Positions 41,132 through 48,525 of a stretch of DNA of 64,000 nt are shown piece by piece. Position 1 is the stretch's first letter; each line of letters begins with the position of its first letter. The position numbers and the translations under genes were made by a program. The notes under the pieces are model-generated. The model did no database searches, was not told the origin of the DNA, and saw nothing but the letters and a program-made list of their open reading frames with translations. This DNA is from Sulfuritalea sp. (GTDB lineage Bacteria > Pseudomonadota > Gammaproteobacteria > Burkholderiales > Rhodocyclaceae): the NCBI GenBank assembly GCA_016708585.1, contig JADJFK010000013.1, positions 1 to 64,000 of the forward strand, given 5' to 3'.

Positions 41132-41170
41132 TGAGCTTCCCTCTGTTTTTCGTCTTCCAACCCAACGGCA

Positions 41171-42061
41171 TTATGCCGCCAATTGCTGCTCATGCTGAAT
41201 GCTGATCCAGTCGTCCAGGAACTTCATGGGCGAGGCGTAGCCGAGCGTGGAATGCTGTCGTCTTCGGTTGTAGAACGGTTCGATATAGTCGAACAGATCG
41301 GCTTCCGCTGCGGCCCGCGTACTGTAGCGGGTGCCATGCACCCGCTCATTCTTCAGGCTGTTGAAGAAGCTCTCCGTGGGCGCGTTGTCCCAGCAATTGC
41401 CCTTGCGGCTCATCGAGCAGATCATCCCGTACCCTTCCAGCCGCGCCTGAAAGGCGTGGCTCGCATACTGGCTTCCCCGGTCGGAGTGATGGATCAAACC
41501 CGGCGCCGGCTTCTTGCGGAACCACGCCATGGTCAGCGCATCGATCACGATGTCCGCCGTCATTCGAGGCTTGATCGACCAGCCGACGACTTCCCTGTTG
41601 AACAGATCGAGGACCACGGCCAGGTAGAGCCAACCCTCGTCAGTCCAGATGTAGGTCATGTCGGCAGTCCAGACCTGATTCGGTGCCGCCGGCGTGAAGT
41701 CTCTGGCCAGCAGGTTCGGCGCCACCGGCAGCGAGTGCTTCGAATCGGTCGTCGCCTTGAAACGTCGCTTGTGGCGTGCCCGGATGCCGTTCTCCCGCAT
41801 CAGACGCTCGACGCGTTCCTTGCTCGCCGGGAATCCTCTGTCGCGCAGTTCGCGCACCATGCGTGGGCTACCGTAGGCACCCTTCAACTCCTGGTGAATC
41901 GCCTGGATCAGCGCCAGCATCTGCGTGTCGGTCAGGCGTGTCCGCGTCGGACTGCCACCGCCCTTCCAGGCGCGGTAACCGCTCATGCTGACCGTCAGGG
42001 CTTCGCACATCGGCGCCAGTTCAAATTCATCCCGGTGCGTATCGATCCAGGCGTACTTCAC
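41171..42061 (-). CDS. IS3-family transposase OrfB (copy 2)
   Basis: 296 residues with an HTH_21 region at the start and an rve integrase core. The DDE triad is visible: D in V-W-T-A-D-M-T-Y, D in I-H-H-S-D-R-G-S-Q-Y, and E in N-A-P-T-E-S-F-F, followed by Y-N-R-R-R-Q-H-S-T-L-G-Y. It starts with GTG. In this copy OrfB is not in the −1 frame of OrfA, so the usual OrfAB fusion cannot be made by −1 slippage. Confidence 0.92.
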   Translation of the reverse strand: MKYAWIDTHRDEFELAPMCEALTVSMSGYRAWKGGGSPTRTRLTDTQMLALIQAIHQELKGAYGSPRMVRELRDRGFPASKERVERLMRENGIRARHKRRFKATTDSKHSLPVAPNLLARDFTPAAPNQVWTADMTYIWTDEGWLYLAVVLDLFNREVVGWSIKPRMTADIVIDALTMAWFRKKPAPGLIHHSDRGSQYASHAFQARLEGYGMICSMSRKGNCWDNAPTESFFNSLKNERVHGTRYSTRAAAEADLFDYIEPFYNRRRQHSTLGYASPMKFLDDWISIQHEQQLAA

Positions 42062-42350
42062 AGTGCTTCTCTCGCAAAGTACGCCGCCGCTTTTTTAGGA
42101 TTTCGTTCTCCCGCTTGAGCCGCAGGTTCTCCGCACGCACTCTGGAGAGTTCCATTTGCTCCGGCGTGACCTGCTTCGTTCCGGGGCCATTGAGCTTGCC
42201 AGCGTCAAATGCCTTGACCCAGTTGCGCAGGGTCTGCTCGATCAGCCCCAGTTCCTTCGCTACTACTCCCGCCGTCTGGCCTGCCTTCACTCGCTTTACC
42301 GCCAATTCCCGGAATTCGGGCGTGTATTCTTGCTTCGGTATCTTCTTCAA
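42027..42350 (-). CDS. IS3-family transposase OrfA (copy 2, altered C-terminus)
   Basis: 107 residues from a TTG behind AAGGAGAAG. The helix-turn-helix part (Y-T-P-E-F-R-E-L-A-V-K-R-V, L-I-E-Q-T-L-R-N-W-V-K) and the leucine-zipper segment (L-R-L-K-R-E-N-E-I-L-K-K) are intact. A missing A in the slippery run changes the end to R-R-R-T-L-R-E-K and extends it, compared with copy 3 (A-A-A-Y-F-A-R-E-A-L). Confidence 0.85.
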   Translation of the reverse strand: MKKIPKQEYTPEFRELAVKRVKAGQTAGVVAKELGLIEQTLRNWVKAFDAGKLNGPGTKQVTPEQMELSRVRAENLRLKRENEILKKRRRTLREKHCEVRLDRYAPG

Positions 42351-42423
42351 CTTCGCTTCTCCTTCCAATTTGCCGGGGCGTTATACCCCATCTCTTGGAA
42401 GACGAATTTTCGGGGGAAGCTCA

Positions 42424-42682
42424 TAAGCAGCCAAAAACCGAGGCCGACTACAGCAATGACAACGAGCCAGACAATGAAGTCTCTGTTGTTTGATGCAAGT
42501 TCTCGTTTATCGCTGGCAGTCTGGAGAGCCGGCTCAGGCAGATGTCGGTTTTCAGCGATCCACTTTTCTTTCTTTCGCTTCGTCATCCACTGCGAAAGCT
42601 TGGCCAGACCATACAGGCCGCCGCCAATAATTGCCCCTTGGACGAGAGCAAGCACAACAGTTTTTCCAAAATCTGCTGCCAT
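42424..42682 (-). pseudogene. small membrane protein of a cassette, 3' end lost to the IS
   Basis: 86 codons remain before the IS end: a hydrophobic N-terminal helix (T-V-V-L-A-L-V-Q-G-A-I-I-G-G-G), a K/R-rich loop (M-T-K-R-K-K-E-K-W), then a second helix (F-I-V-W-L-V-V-I-A-V-V-G-L-G-F-W). A GGGAGG ribosome site precedes the ATG. The ORF runs on for ~25 codons in IS sequence, giving a foreign tail. No attC follows on its own side of the IS. I do not recognise the family. Confidence 0.7.
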
Positions 42683-42704
42683 AGATAGCCTCCCTTATTG
42701 TGTT

Positions 42705-42776
42705 GCCCAACGTGCTAGCTCAGGGGCGCGAAGCCGGCTTGCCGGCGGAGCGTCCCTCTGGAGCGGCGGGTTAGAC
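42705..42776 (-). repeat. attC site D
   Basis: GCCCAAC at 42705–42711 and GTTAGAC at 42770–42776 both fit the RYYYAAC/GTTRRRY consensus. The internal arms (GCGCGAAGCCGGC/GCCGGCGGAGCGT) differ from the B/C/E/F type, so this cassette has another origin. Confidence 0.85.
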
Positions 42777-42818
42777 ATGGTGCCGACGGAGAAAAGTCGG
42801 CGCTGGCAGGACGGCAAG

Positions 42819-43142
42819 CTAAGCATGGAGCACACGATCTAAAAGCGCGACGACGAAAGGAGCGACATACCAAAGCACGCCGAGTAAGAAAGCAAGGCGA
42901 AGAACAAAAACCAGCCCACGCAACAAAGGCACTGAATTGCTCTGCCACCGATGAATAAACATGGGGCCGCCAAAGGAAACCCAGAACGTTGGCCCGAGCA
43001 CAAAGATTGCGGTCAGCCATTGTGAAAGCCTGGACGCTTTGAGCGAAATTGCCGCGACACCAACACAACCAAGAGCAAACCAAAAGGGTGACCAATTCTT
43101 TTTGTAGAGCGGCACCCCCAAAGTCTTCGGCTCAATTTCCAT
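42819..43142 (-). CDS. hypothetical membrane protein (cassette gene)
   Basis: 107 residues with three hydrophobic segments: F-W-F-A-L-G-C-V-G-V-A-A-I at about 21–33, a segment near 42–60 (L-T-A-I-F-V-L-G-P-T-F-W), and a long C-terminal one (V-L-R-L-A-F-L-L-G-V-L-W-Y-V-A-P-F-V-V-A-L). Probably an inner-membrane protein; function unknown. The ATG is 10 bases after the cassette boundary and has no clear Shine-Dalgarno. The array motif sits just beyond its stop, before attC D. Confidence 0.7.
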   Translation of the reverse strand: MEIEPKTLGVPLYKKNWSPFWFALGCVGVAAISLKASRLSQWLTAIFVLGPTFWVSFGGPMFIHRWQSNSVPLLRGLVFVLRLAFLLGVLWYVAPFVVALLDRVLHA

Positions 43143-43148
43143 GGCAAT

Positions 43149-43219
43149 GTCTAACGTCTGACATAACCGGCGCTGCGCGGCTTCATCGCGCAGCGTCCGT
43201 GTTGATGGATGGGTTAGCC
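43149..43219 (-). repeat. attC site E
   Basis: GTCTAAC at 43149–43155 fits RYYYAAC, and GTTAGCC at 43213–43219 is the opposite core. The arms are nearly identical to attC B. The Fic gene's stop codon (43214–43216) lies inside. Confidence 0.9.
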
Positions 43220-44581
43220 CCCAAAGTGTTTCTCGATTACCTCTTGAACGAACTTTCGGCAGAGTGAATCGACTTTTTCCGGGTGAGTGGCGTTGTTTCG
43301 TCCCCGGACTATGAATACTTCATCAGCCGCTTTGTAGCCAACCTCCACGATGCTTGGTACGTTAGGGGCTGTGAGGGTATCTAGTCGCTCATAGTGGAAA
43401 GAGCCCGAAGGGTCTTCTCGGCTAATGTGGAGCGTCACGTCAGCTTCGCGACGCATCGAGTAGCTGGGTGATCCAAAGAAGAACAGATAGCGCGCCGCAT
43501 GTGGGCCGCTGCGGAAGTCCAGGCGGAAAAACCATGTCTTTTTGGCGGAGCCTCGGTTCTTGAGGGAGAGATATTTCTCAAACTCCAAGGTTCCAAGGTC
43601 TACAAAATAGATTTCGCCAAGGTCGGCAGACGCGCTTAGCAGTTCGGCTGTTTGCTTGAATAGACTCTTGAGGAGTTCCATGGCATTTCGCCAAACCTCG
43701 TACTGGTTGGATGCCTTTATCTTCTCTTTCTGGTCGAACTTGCTTGCTATGGAACGAGCCCATTCAATTGCCTCCCGCTGTTCATCCGCGGCGGCCTCAT
43801 ATTCTTCTAGGCTTTCTTCAGTGCACTCGGAAATGAGTGAAACAAATGGTGTGAGGTCCGAGCTTTGGGAAATTTCTAGCGCATCGTAATAGCGCAGGCG
43901 GTCCTCACGTGAAACTACGGCAATAGGGAAGCCATATCGCATGAGAATTAGGTTCATCAGCAACCTCGCAACCCGGCCGTTTCCGTCGATAAACGGGTGG
44001 ATCGTTACAAACCATGTGTGTGCGGCGCTTGCTACAAGAATGGCATCCTCAACAGGAAACAGAATGCCTGGCACGCTGGCGCGCTGAAGCCAATTTCCAA
44101 ATGACCTCATCTCAGGGCCGACGGACTCGACGGCTGGCGGCTTGAATTGGGAACCTCCGATCTCAACAATGACTGTCCGATACTGCCCAGCGTCGCCGTC
44201 GTTGATTCCCTTGAGCACGAGCAAATGAATTTGCCGTACATCGGCTTCGGTAATTGGTCGCGAAGGGTTAGCCGCAAGCTCTTCAAGAAAGTCGAGTGCT
44301 TCGGAAAGGTTCTTAGCTTCCGCTTGGTCTTTCAACGGTTTTCCGGTGATTGTTAGCCCCTGCTCAACCACCAATCGTGTTTCACCAACATCAAGAGCAT
44401 TTCCCTCAATGGCATTCGAGTGGTAGATGTTCTTGATGCGGAAGTACTTTCTCAGCTTATTCAGAACTTCCGGGGTCAGTGCACCCGTGTCACGCATCTT
44501 TGAAACGCGAGTTCCAATGGCCCGAATCATGGCCTGTTGGGTGGGATCAAGGTCGTATGCGGTTTCAGCGATTTGATTCAT
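43214..44581 (-). CDS. Fic-domain protein (cassette gene)
   Basis: 455 residues. The Fic active site H-P-F-I-D-G-N-G-R-V-A-R is complete at about 200–211, so AMP-transferase (or related) activity is expected. The alpha-inh-type motif S-N-A-I-E-G-N at about 55–61 supplies an inhibitory glutamate N-terminal to the Fic core, as in class II self-inhibited enzymes. The C-terminal ~170 residues (from about 285) are beta-rich, contain no known fold that I recognise and end H-F-G-G. Base composition is lower in GC than the chromosome. A single-gene cassette occupying nearly all of the interval between attC E and F. Substrates of such proteins vary (Rho GTPases, topoisomerases, EF-Tu); none can be assigned. 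Confidence 0.9.
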   Translation of the reverse strand: MNQIAETAYDLDPTQQAMIRAIGTRVSKMRDTGALTPEVLNKLRKYFRIKNIYHSNAIEGNALDVGETRLVVEQGLTITGKPLKDQAEAKNLSEALDFLEELAANPSRPITEADVRQIHLLVLKGINDGDAGQYRTVIVEIGGSQFKPPAVESVGPEMRSFGNWLQRASVPGILFPVEDAILVASAAHTWFVTIHPFIDGNGRVARLLMNLILMRYGFPIAVVSREDRLRYYDALEISQSSDLTPFVSLISECTEESLEEYEAAADEQREAIEWARSIASKFDQKEKIKASNQYEVWRNAMELLKSLFKQTAELLSASADLGEIYFVDLGTLEFEKYLSLKNRGSAKKTWFFRLDFRSGPHAARYLFFFGSPSYSMRREADVTLHISREDPSGSFHYERLDTLTAPNVPSIVEVGYKAADEVFIVRGRNNATHPEKVDSLCRKFVQEVIEKHFGG

Positions 44582-44609
44582 GGTAGATCCAATGGGCAGA
44601 GATTTTGGG

Positions 44610-44680
44610 GGCTAACGTTCGACGTAACCGGCGCGACGCAGCTTCATCGCGGCGCGTCCGTGTTGACGGAGGGGTTGGGG
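44610..44680 (-). repeat. attC site F
   Basis: GGCTAAC at 44610–44616 and GTTGGGG at 44674–44680; arms ACCGGCGCGACGCAGC–ttcatc–GCGGCGCGTCCGTG closely match attC C. Confidence 0.87.
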
Positions 44681-44686
44681 GTTGAC

Positions 44687-44948
44687 GATGGACGAGCTGC
44701 ATTTTTTTGCGGCTGTCGTCGTACTACTGGTGCTGGCTGTCATTTGGCACGCGGTTCAGTTGATTCACTATCTCGGTTGGCGAGGGCATGACATTGAATT
44801 TGGAACGGACTACAGGTTCAACGAGGGGGCGCCGGCGGATTGGGTTTTTCGGGTTCCGCCGTGGCTTGAATGGCTGCTGCGGAAGCTGGAGCGGGATACC
44901 AGATTGGGAGCCAACTTCCGAGACCTTGCAAGACGAAACCGACAATGA
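44687..44948 (+). CDS. small hypothetical membrane protein on the antisense strand of a cassette
   Basis: 86 residues: an N-terminal helix (F-F-A-A-V-V-V-L-L-V-L-A-V-I-W-H-A-V) followed by a soluble, Trp-rich part (W-V-F-R-V-P-P-W-L-E-W-L-L-R-K-L). The composition looks genuine, but it runs opposite to every other cassette gene and overlaps the 3' end of the gene on the other strand by ~130 bp. It begins 7 bases after attC F. There is no strong ribosome site. It could be a real converging gene or a lucky ORF. Confidence 0.45.
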
Positions 44949-45174
44949 GCAACGAAAGCCCCCACTTCATGTACCGGCGCTTCTTCTGTTCATAGGCCTC
45001 GAACTTTGGATTTGGGACAAGCCGAGTGCTTCCGTTGAAACACCCAGCGTCACCAACGTCGATGGTCGCGGGGCCGTTAAATACTCTCACCACTTCGTTT
45101 GCAACAAGGAGAGCGCCAACGATGTCACAGGCAAGGCCAACGGATGTGACGATGGCAGGAAGATTGGCGATCAT
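44818..45174 (-). CDS. hypothetical two-helix membrane protein (cassette gene)
   Basis: 118 residues. Helix 1 is L-P-A-I-V-T-S-V-G-L-A-C-D-I-V-G-A-L-L-V-A-N-E-V. A soluble loop with P-N-P-K-F-E-A-Y-E-Q-K-K-R-R-Y follows, and helix 2 is W-G-L-S-L-L-I-V-G-F-V-L-Q-G-L-G. The pattern of a V-A-N-E-V first helix and a G-F-V-L-Q-G-L-G second helix is typical of small membrane proteins that recur in cassettes. The Pro/Ala-rich tail covers the antisense ORF. The ATG at 45174 was preferred over a TTG inside the recombination site. Confidence 0.72.
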   Translation of the reverse strand: MIANLPAIVTSVGLACDIVGALLVANEVVRVFNGPATIDVGDAGCFNGSTRLVPNPKFEAYEQKKRRYMKWGLSLLIVGFVLQGLGSWLPIWYPAPASAAAIQATAEPEKPNPPAPPR

Positions 45175-45186
45175 GATGATTGAGAC

Positions 45187-45258
45187 CCCCAACGTGGAGT
45201 TCAGGCCGACTCACGCGGCATCATCGCGTGAGGTCGCCCTTGGCACGACGGGTTAGAA
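45187..45258 (-). repeat. attC site G (nearest to attI)
   Basis: CCCCAAC at 45187–45193 and GTTAGAA at 45252–45258 enclose a hairpin with arms CTCACGCGGC–atcatc–GCGTGAGG, unlike the other sites. Both cores are one base off consensus. Confidence 0.75.
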
Positions 45259-45306
45259 CTGGGGCAATGACCCAGCGGGCAAGCGCGGTTTGAAGGTTTT
45301 GCGGCG

Positions 45307-45645
45307 ATGGCCTCGAATCCTGTTCTGGACATCCGCGACGACCGCACAGAGTGGTTGCGCGGAAGATTGTCGAGCACTTTCGGCCGCGCGGTACCAGTGT
45401 TGATACCGGGCGGGGCGGCGCGCGTTATGCAAGAAATGCCGGGCGCCGACTGGTGCGAAGTGAGTGAGGGCCGAGACTTTTTCGAGTGGAACACCCGCGT
45501 GGACTGGATTGTGAGCAACCCACCGTTCAGCATTTTTTTGAGTGGCTGCGGCACAGCATGACCCTGGCGGACGACATTGTGTATTTGATTCCGCTCGGGA
45601 AGGTTTGGCAGCCACACAGCGGCAAGCGCCATGGCGCATGAGTGG
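45307..45645 (+). pseudogene. DNA adenine methyltransferase fragment (frameshifted)
   Basis: The reading frame contains D-W-I-V-S-N-P-P-F-S, the N-P-P-F motif IV of N6-adenine methyltransferases, after E-W-N-T-R-V. It breaks in a run of seven T's near 45532–45538; with one more T it continues F-E-W-L-R-H-S-M-T-L-A-D-D-I-V-Y-L-I-P-L-G-K-V-W. No SAM-binding F-x-G-x-G or downstream catalytic parts are present, and it stops soon after. It lies opposite to the cassette direction. Either a decayed phage-type methyltransferase or a small truncated cassette gene with a homopolymer error. Confidence 0.6.
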
Positions 45646-46075
45646 GGCGGCAACCTGATTGCCGGCAACGGCAGGAAGGCACTCGGCCCCCGGCCGGCTT
45701 TGCGGTCGGCGCTGGCAATACGGGGACGGCATGCGCAACGGGTTCTTGCCGCCAAAACAACGCAGGATGAAGCGCGACACTGGGAAGCCGACCGAGCAAC
45801 AGCGGACTGACCGACGGAAACGACGGACCCGCGCCCGAGAACGCAAGCGAAATTGTGACCCCGTGATGCGCTTGCTGTGCGGCGGGGCCTCAACCGGCGC
45901 TACCCGCCGTGGACGCCAGCAGAATGCGCAAGCCGCTGCAAACCGCGGCGTGTAAGCGAACGAAGGCTGGCGCGATTGCAGCCACGGCGCAGCAAACCAA
46001 CGAAGCGATCTCGGCGTGCCGAAGCGCAGTGGCGGGGCCGTTGAAGATACGAGCTGGTGGCGCATGCACATTGGC
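45646..46075. other. first cassette, no convincing gene
   Basis: About 430 bp between the methyltransferase fragment and attI. ORFs exist on both strands but their composition (Arg/Ser/Ala/Cys-rich) argues against them. It includes the array motif at 45704–45723 and a ~110-bp block shared with 40454–40560. Confidence 0.45.
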
Positions 46076-46166
46076 GCCCAACGTGATGTGCACGCCAAGT
46101 GGCGTGTTAATCGGTTATTCGGACTGGCGTACAATCCAGACATCTCTTTGTAACCTATTGACTGTA
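46076..46166 (-). other. putative attI site of the integron
   Basis: The plus strand GCCCAAC at 46076–46082 is GTTGGGC on the cassette strand, a perfect GTTRRRY core, 85 bp before the integrase ATG. This is the place and orientation expected for attI, with cassettes extending leftwards from it. Next to it is a small repeat ACGCCA-agt-GGCGT (46092–46105). Confidence 0.7.
46107..46139 (+). promoter_or_regulatory. integrase promoter with LexA-like box
   Basis: TACAAT at 46130–46135 serves as −10, with a weak −35 (TTAATC, 46107–46112) at 17 bases. The sequence CTG-N10-CAG at 46124–46139 overlaps the −10 and has the spacing of a LexA operator. Many integron integrases are repressed by LexA in this manner. 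Confidence 0.62.
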
Positions 46167-47180
46167 ATGGGCGCTGCGAAAAGTTATCCACCAGTTTCCG
46201 CCTCTTCCGCTCCGGCCGACCCGCCGAAGCTGCTTGACCGCGTTCGTGACCGGATCCGGCGCAAGGGATACAGCATCCGCACCGAGAAATCCTATGCGCA
46301 CTGGATTAAACGCTTTATTCTGTTCAATGACAAGCGGCACCCGCAGGAGATGGGCGCGGCGGAGGTCGAGGCCTTTCTGACCAGTCTCGCGGTGGATCGC
46401 GACGTGGCGGCGGCGACGCAGAACCTGGCGCTTTCGGCGATTCTGTTTCTCTACCGCGAAGTGCTGGAAATGCCCTTGCCGTGGCTGGACGGAATCGAGC
46501 GGGCGAAGAAGCCGGCGCGCCTGCCGACGGTGCTGTCGGCGGCCGAGGTGGGGGCGGTGCTGGCGCGGCTGGATGGCACCACGGGCCTGATGCTGCGCCT
46601 GCTCTACGGCACCGGCATGCGCCTGATGGAATGCGTGCGCCTGCGGGTCAAGGATGTCGATTTCGCCGCGCGGCAGATCACGGTGCGCGATGGCAAGGGT
46701 GGCAAGGATCGCGTGACCATGCTGCCCGATGCGCTGGCCGGGTTGCTGCGTGCGCACCTCGCGGTGGTGAAGGCGCAGCACGCGGCGGACCTGGCGCAGG
46801 GCCTGGGCTCGGTGTGGCTGCCGGACGCGCTGGCGCGAAAGTATCCGAATGCGGCGACGGCCTGGGGCTGGCAGTATGTGTTTCCGGCGCGCTCCATTTC
46901 GGTCGATCCGCGCGGCGGCGAGCGCCGCCGGCACCATGTGGACGAGAAGCTGCTCCAGCGCGCCATCCGCCGCGCGGCGGGCGAGGCGGGCATCGTCAAG
47001 CCGGTGTCGCCCCACGTGCTGCGCCATTCCTTCGCCACGCACCTGCTGCAGTCTGGCTATGACATCCGTACGGTGCAGGAACTGCTCGGCCATTCGGATG
47101 TGTCGACGACCATGATCTACACCCACGTGCTGAACAAGGGCGGCCGCGGCGTGGTCAGTCCGCTGGATGCGCTGGCGTGA
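46167..47180 (+). CDS. intI: integron integrase IntI
   Basis: 337 residues, IntI size. Tyrosine-recombinase residues are R152 (G-T-G-M-R-L-M-E), H283 and R286 (S-P-H-V-L-R-H-S-F), H309 (L-L-G-H-S) and Y318 (M-I-Y-T-H-V). The extra segment between motifs, about residues 217–240 (L-P-D-A-L-A-R-K-Y-P-N-A, W-G-W-Q-Y-V-F-P-A), is the integron-specific patch absent from phage and Xer recombinases. It recombines single-stranded attC hairpins with attI. It is divergent from the cassette genes and ends 25 bp before rarA. All catalytic residues are present, so it should be active. Confidence 0.97.
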   Translation: MGAAKSYPPVSASSAPADPPKLLDRVRDRIRRKGYSIRTEKSYAHWIKRFILFNDKRHPQEMGAAEVEAFLTSLAVDRDVAAATQNLALSAILFLYREVLEMPLPWLDGIERAKKPARLPTVLSAAEVGAVLARLDGTTGLMLRLLYGTGMRLMECVRLRVKDVDFAARQITVRDGKGGKDRVTMLPDALAGLLRAHLAVVKAQHAADLAQGLGSVWLPDALARKYPNAATAWGWQYVFPARSISVDPRGGERRRHHVDEKLLQRAIRRAAGEAGIVKPVSPHVLRHSFATHLLQSGYDIRTVQELLGHSDVSTTMIYTHVLNKGGRGVVSPLDALA

Positions 47181-47205
47181 GGATGGCCGCGGCTCTGCCA
47201 CTGCC

Positions 47206-48516
47206 ATGAGCGATCTGTTTGGCGAACGGAACCCGCACGCGCCTCTGGCGGAGCAGATGCGGCCGCGCACGCTGGACGAAGTGATCGGCCAGCGCCACCT
47301 GGTCGGCGAGGGCAAGCCGCTGCGCCTCGCCTTCGCCTCCGGCACGCCGCATTCGATGATCCTCTGGGGCCCGCCGGGCGTGGGCAAGACCACGCTGGCA
47401 CGGCTGATGGCGGATGGCTTCGATGCCGAATTCATTGCGCTGTCGGCGGTGTTTTCCGGCGTCAAGGACATCCGCGAGGCGATGCAGCAGGCCGAGATGA
47501 TGGCGCAGCAGGGGCGGCGCACGATACTCTTCGTCGACGAGGTGCATCGTTTCAACAAGGCGCAGCAGGATGCCTTCCTGCCTTATGTGGAACGCGGTAC
47601 CGTGACCTTCATCGGCGCCACTACCGAGAACCCGTCCTTCGAAGTCAATTCCGCGCTGCTGTCGCGCGCCGCGGTGTATGTGCTGAAGAGCCTGGACGAA
47701 GCCGAACTGGGTGAGCTGTTCGACCGGGCGCGGGCCGGGGCGCTGGACGATCTCGAATTCGACGCCGAGGCGCGTGGGCACCTGATCGGATACGCCGACG
47801 GCGATGCGCGGCGCCTGCTCAACGTGCTGGAGCAGATACGCACGGCAACGGCCACCGCCGGTCGCCGTGTCGTCAGCGCCGACTTTCTGGAGCAGACCCT
47901 GGCCGCCGACCTGCGCCGCTTCGACAAGGGCGGCGATGCCTTCTACGATCAGATTTCGGCCCTGCACAAATCGGTGCGCGGCTCGAACCCCGATGCCGCG
48001 CTGTACTGGCTGGTGCGCATGCTCGACGGCGGCGCCGATCCGCTCTACATGGGGCGGCGCATCGTGCGCATGGCGATCGAGGACGTCGGCCTGGCCGATC
48101 CGCGCGCCTGGGAAATCGCGCTCAATGCCTGCGCCACCTACGAGCGCCTGGGCAGCCCGGAAGGCGAGCTGGCGCTGGCCAACGCCGTGCTCTACATGGC
48201 CGTGGCGCCCAAATCGAACGCGGCCTACGTCGCCTATAATGCGGCCCGCGCGTTCGTGGCGAAAGACAAAAGTCGCGGCGTGCCCGAGCATCTGCGCAAT
48301 GCGCCAACCAAACTGATGAAGGAGCTCGGTTACGGCGCCGATTATCGCTACGCCCACGACGAAGCCGAGGGCTATGCCGCAGGCGAGAGCTACCTGCCCG
48401 ATGGCATGCCCGCCGTGCATTGGTACCAACCCGTGGCGCGCGGACTGGAACAGAAGATCGCCGAAAAACTTGCCCACCTGCGCGAACTCGACGCACAGGC
48501 GAAGAAGAAACGATAA
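47206..48516 (+). CDS. rarA: replication-associated recombination protein A (AAA+ ATPase)
   Basis: 436 residues. Walker A G-P-P-G-V-G-K-T-T lies at about 54–62 and Walker B I-L-F-V-D-E-V-H-R-F with Q-Q-D-A-F-L-P. The R-finger sensor region G-A-T-T-E-N-P-S-F-E-V and the RarA/WRNIP1 C-terminal tetramerisation domain (D-P-L-Y-M-G-R-R-I-V-R-M-A-I-E-D-V-G-L-A-D) are present. It acts at stalled replication forks. The start MSDLFGERNPHAPLAEQMRP is the conserved family N-terminus; the longer ORF begins inside intI. It is normally just after lolA, here separated from it by the integron. Confidence 0.96.
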   Translation: MSDLFGERNPHAPLAEQMRPRTLDEVIGQRHLVGEGKPLRLAFASGTPHSMILWGPPGVGKTTLARLMADGFDAEFIALSAVFSGVKDIREAMQQAEMMAQQGRRTILFVDEVHRFNKAQQDAFLPYVERGTVTFIGATTENPSFEVNSALLSRAAVYVLKSLDEAELGELFDRARAGALDDLEFDAEARGHLIGYADGDARRLLNVLEQIRTATATAGRRVVSADFLEQTLAADLRRFDKGGDAFYDQISALHKSVRGSNPDAALYWLVRMLDGGADPLYMGRRIVRMAIEDVGLADPRAWEIALNACATYERLGSPEGELALANAVLYMAVAPKSNAAYVAYNAARAFVAKDKSRGVPEHLRNAPTKLMKELGYGADYRYAHDEAEGYAAGESYLPDGMPAVHWYQPVARGLEQKIAEKLAHLRELDAQAKKKR

Positions 48517-48525
48517 GGAAATACC

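Larger units (their letters stand above)
41132..42423 (-). mobile_element. IS3-family element copy 2, full length
   Basis: 1292 bp with imperfect terminal repeats beginning TGAGCTTCC at each end and sharing TTCGTCTTCCAA further in. It is one base shorter than copy 3 because of the A6 run. It is inserted inside copy 1 and abuts the membrane-protein cassette gene on the right. No target duplication is visible because the flanks belong to different sequences, pointing to a deletion after insertion. Confidence 0.92.

Noticed and set aside
45253..46191. 312-residue minus-strand ORF across the first cassette
   Set aside because: Low-complexity Arg/Ser/Cys/Pro composition; it crosses attI and attC core sites.
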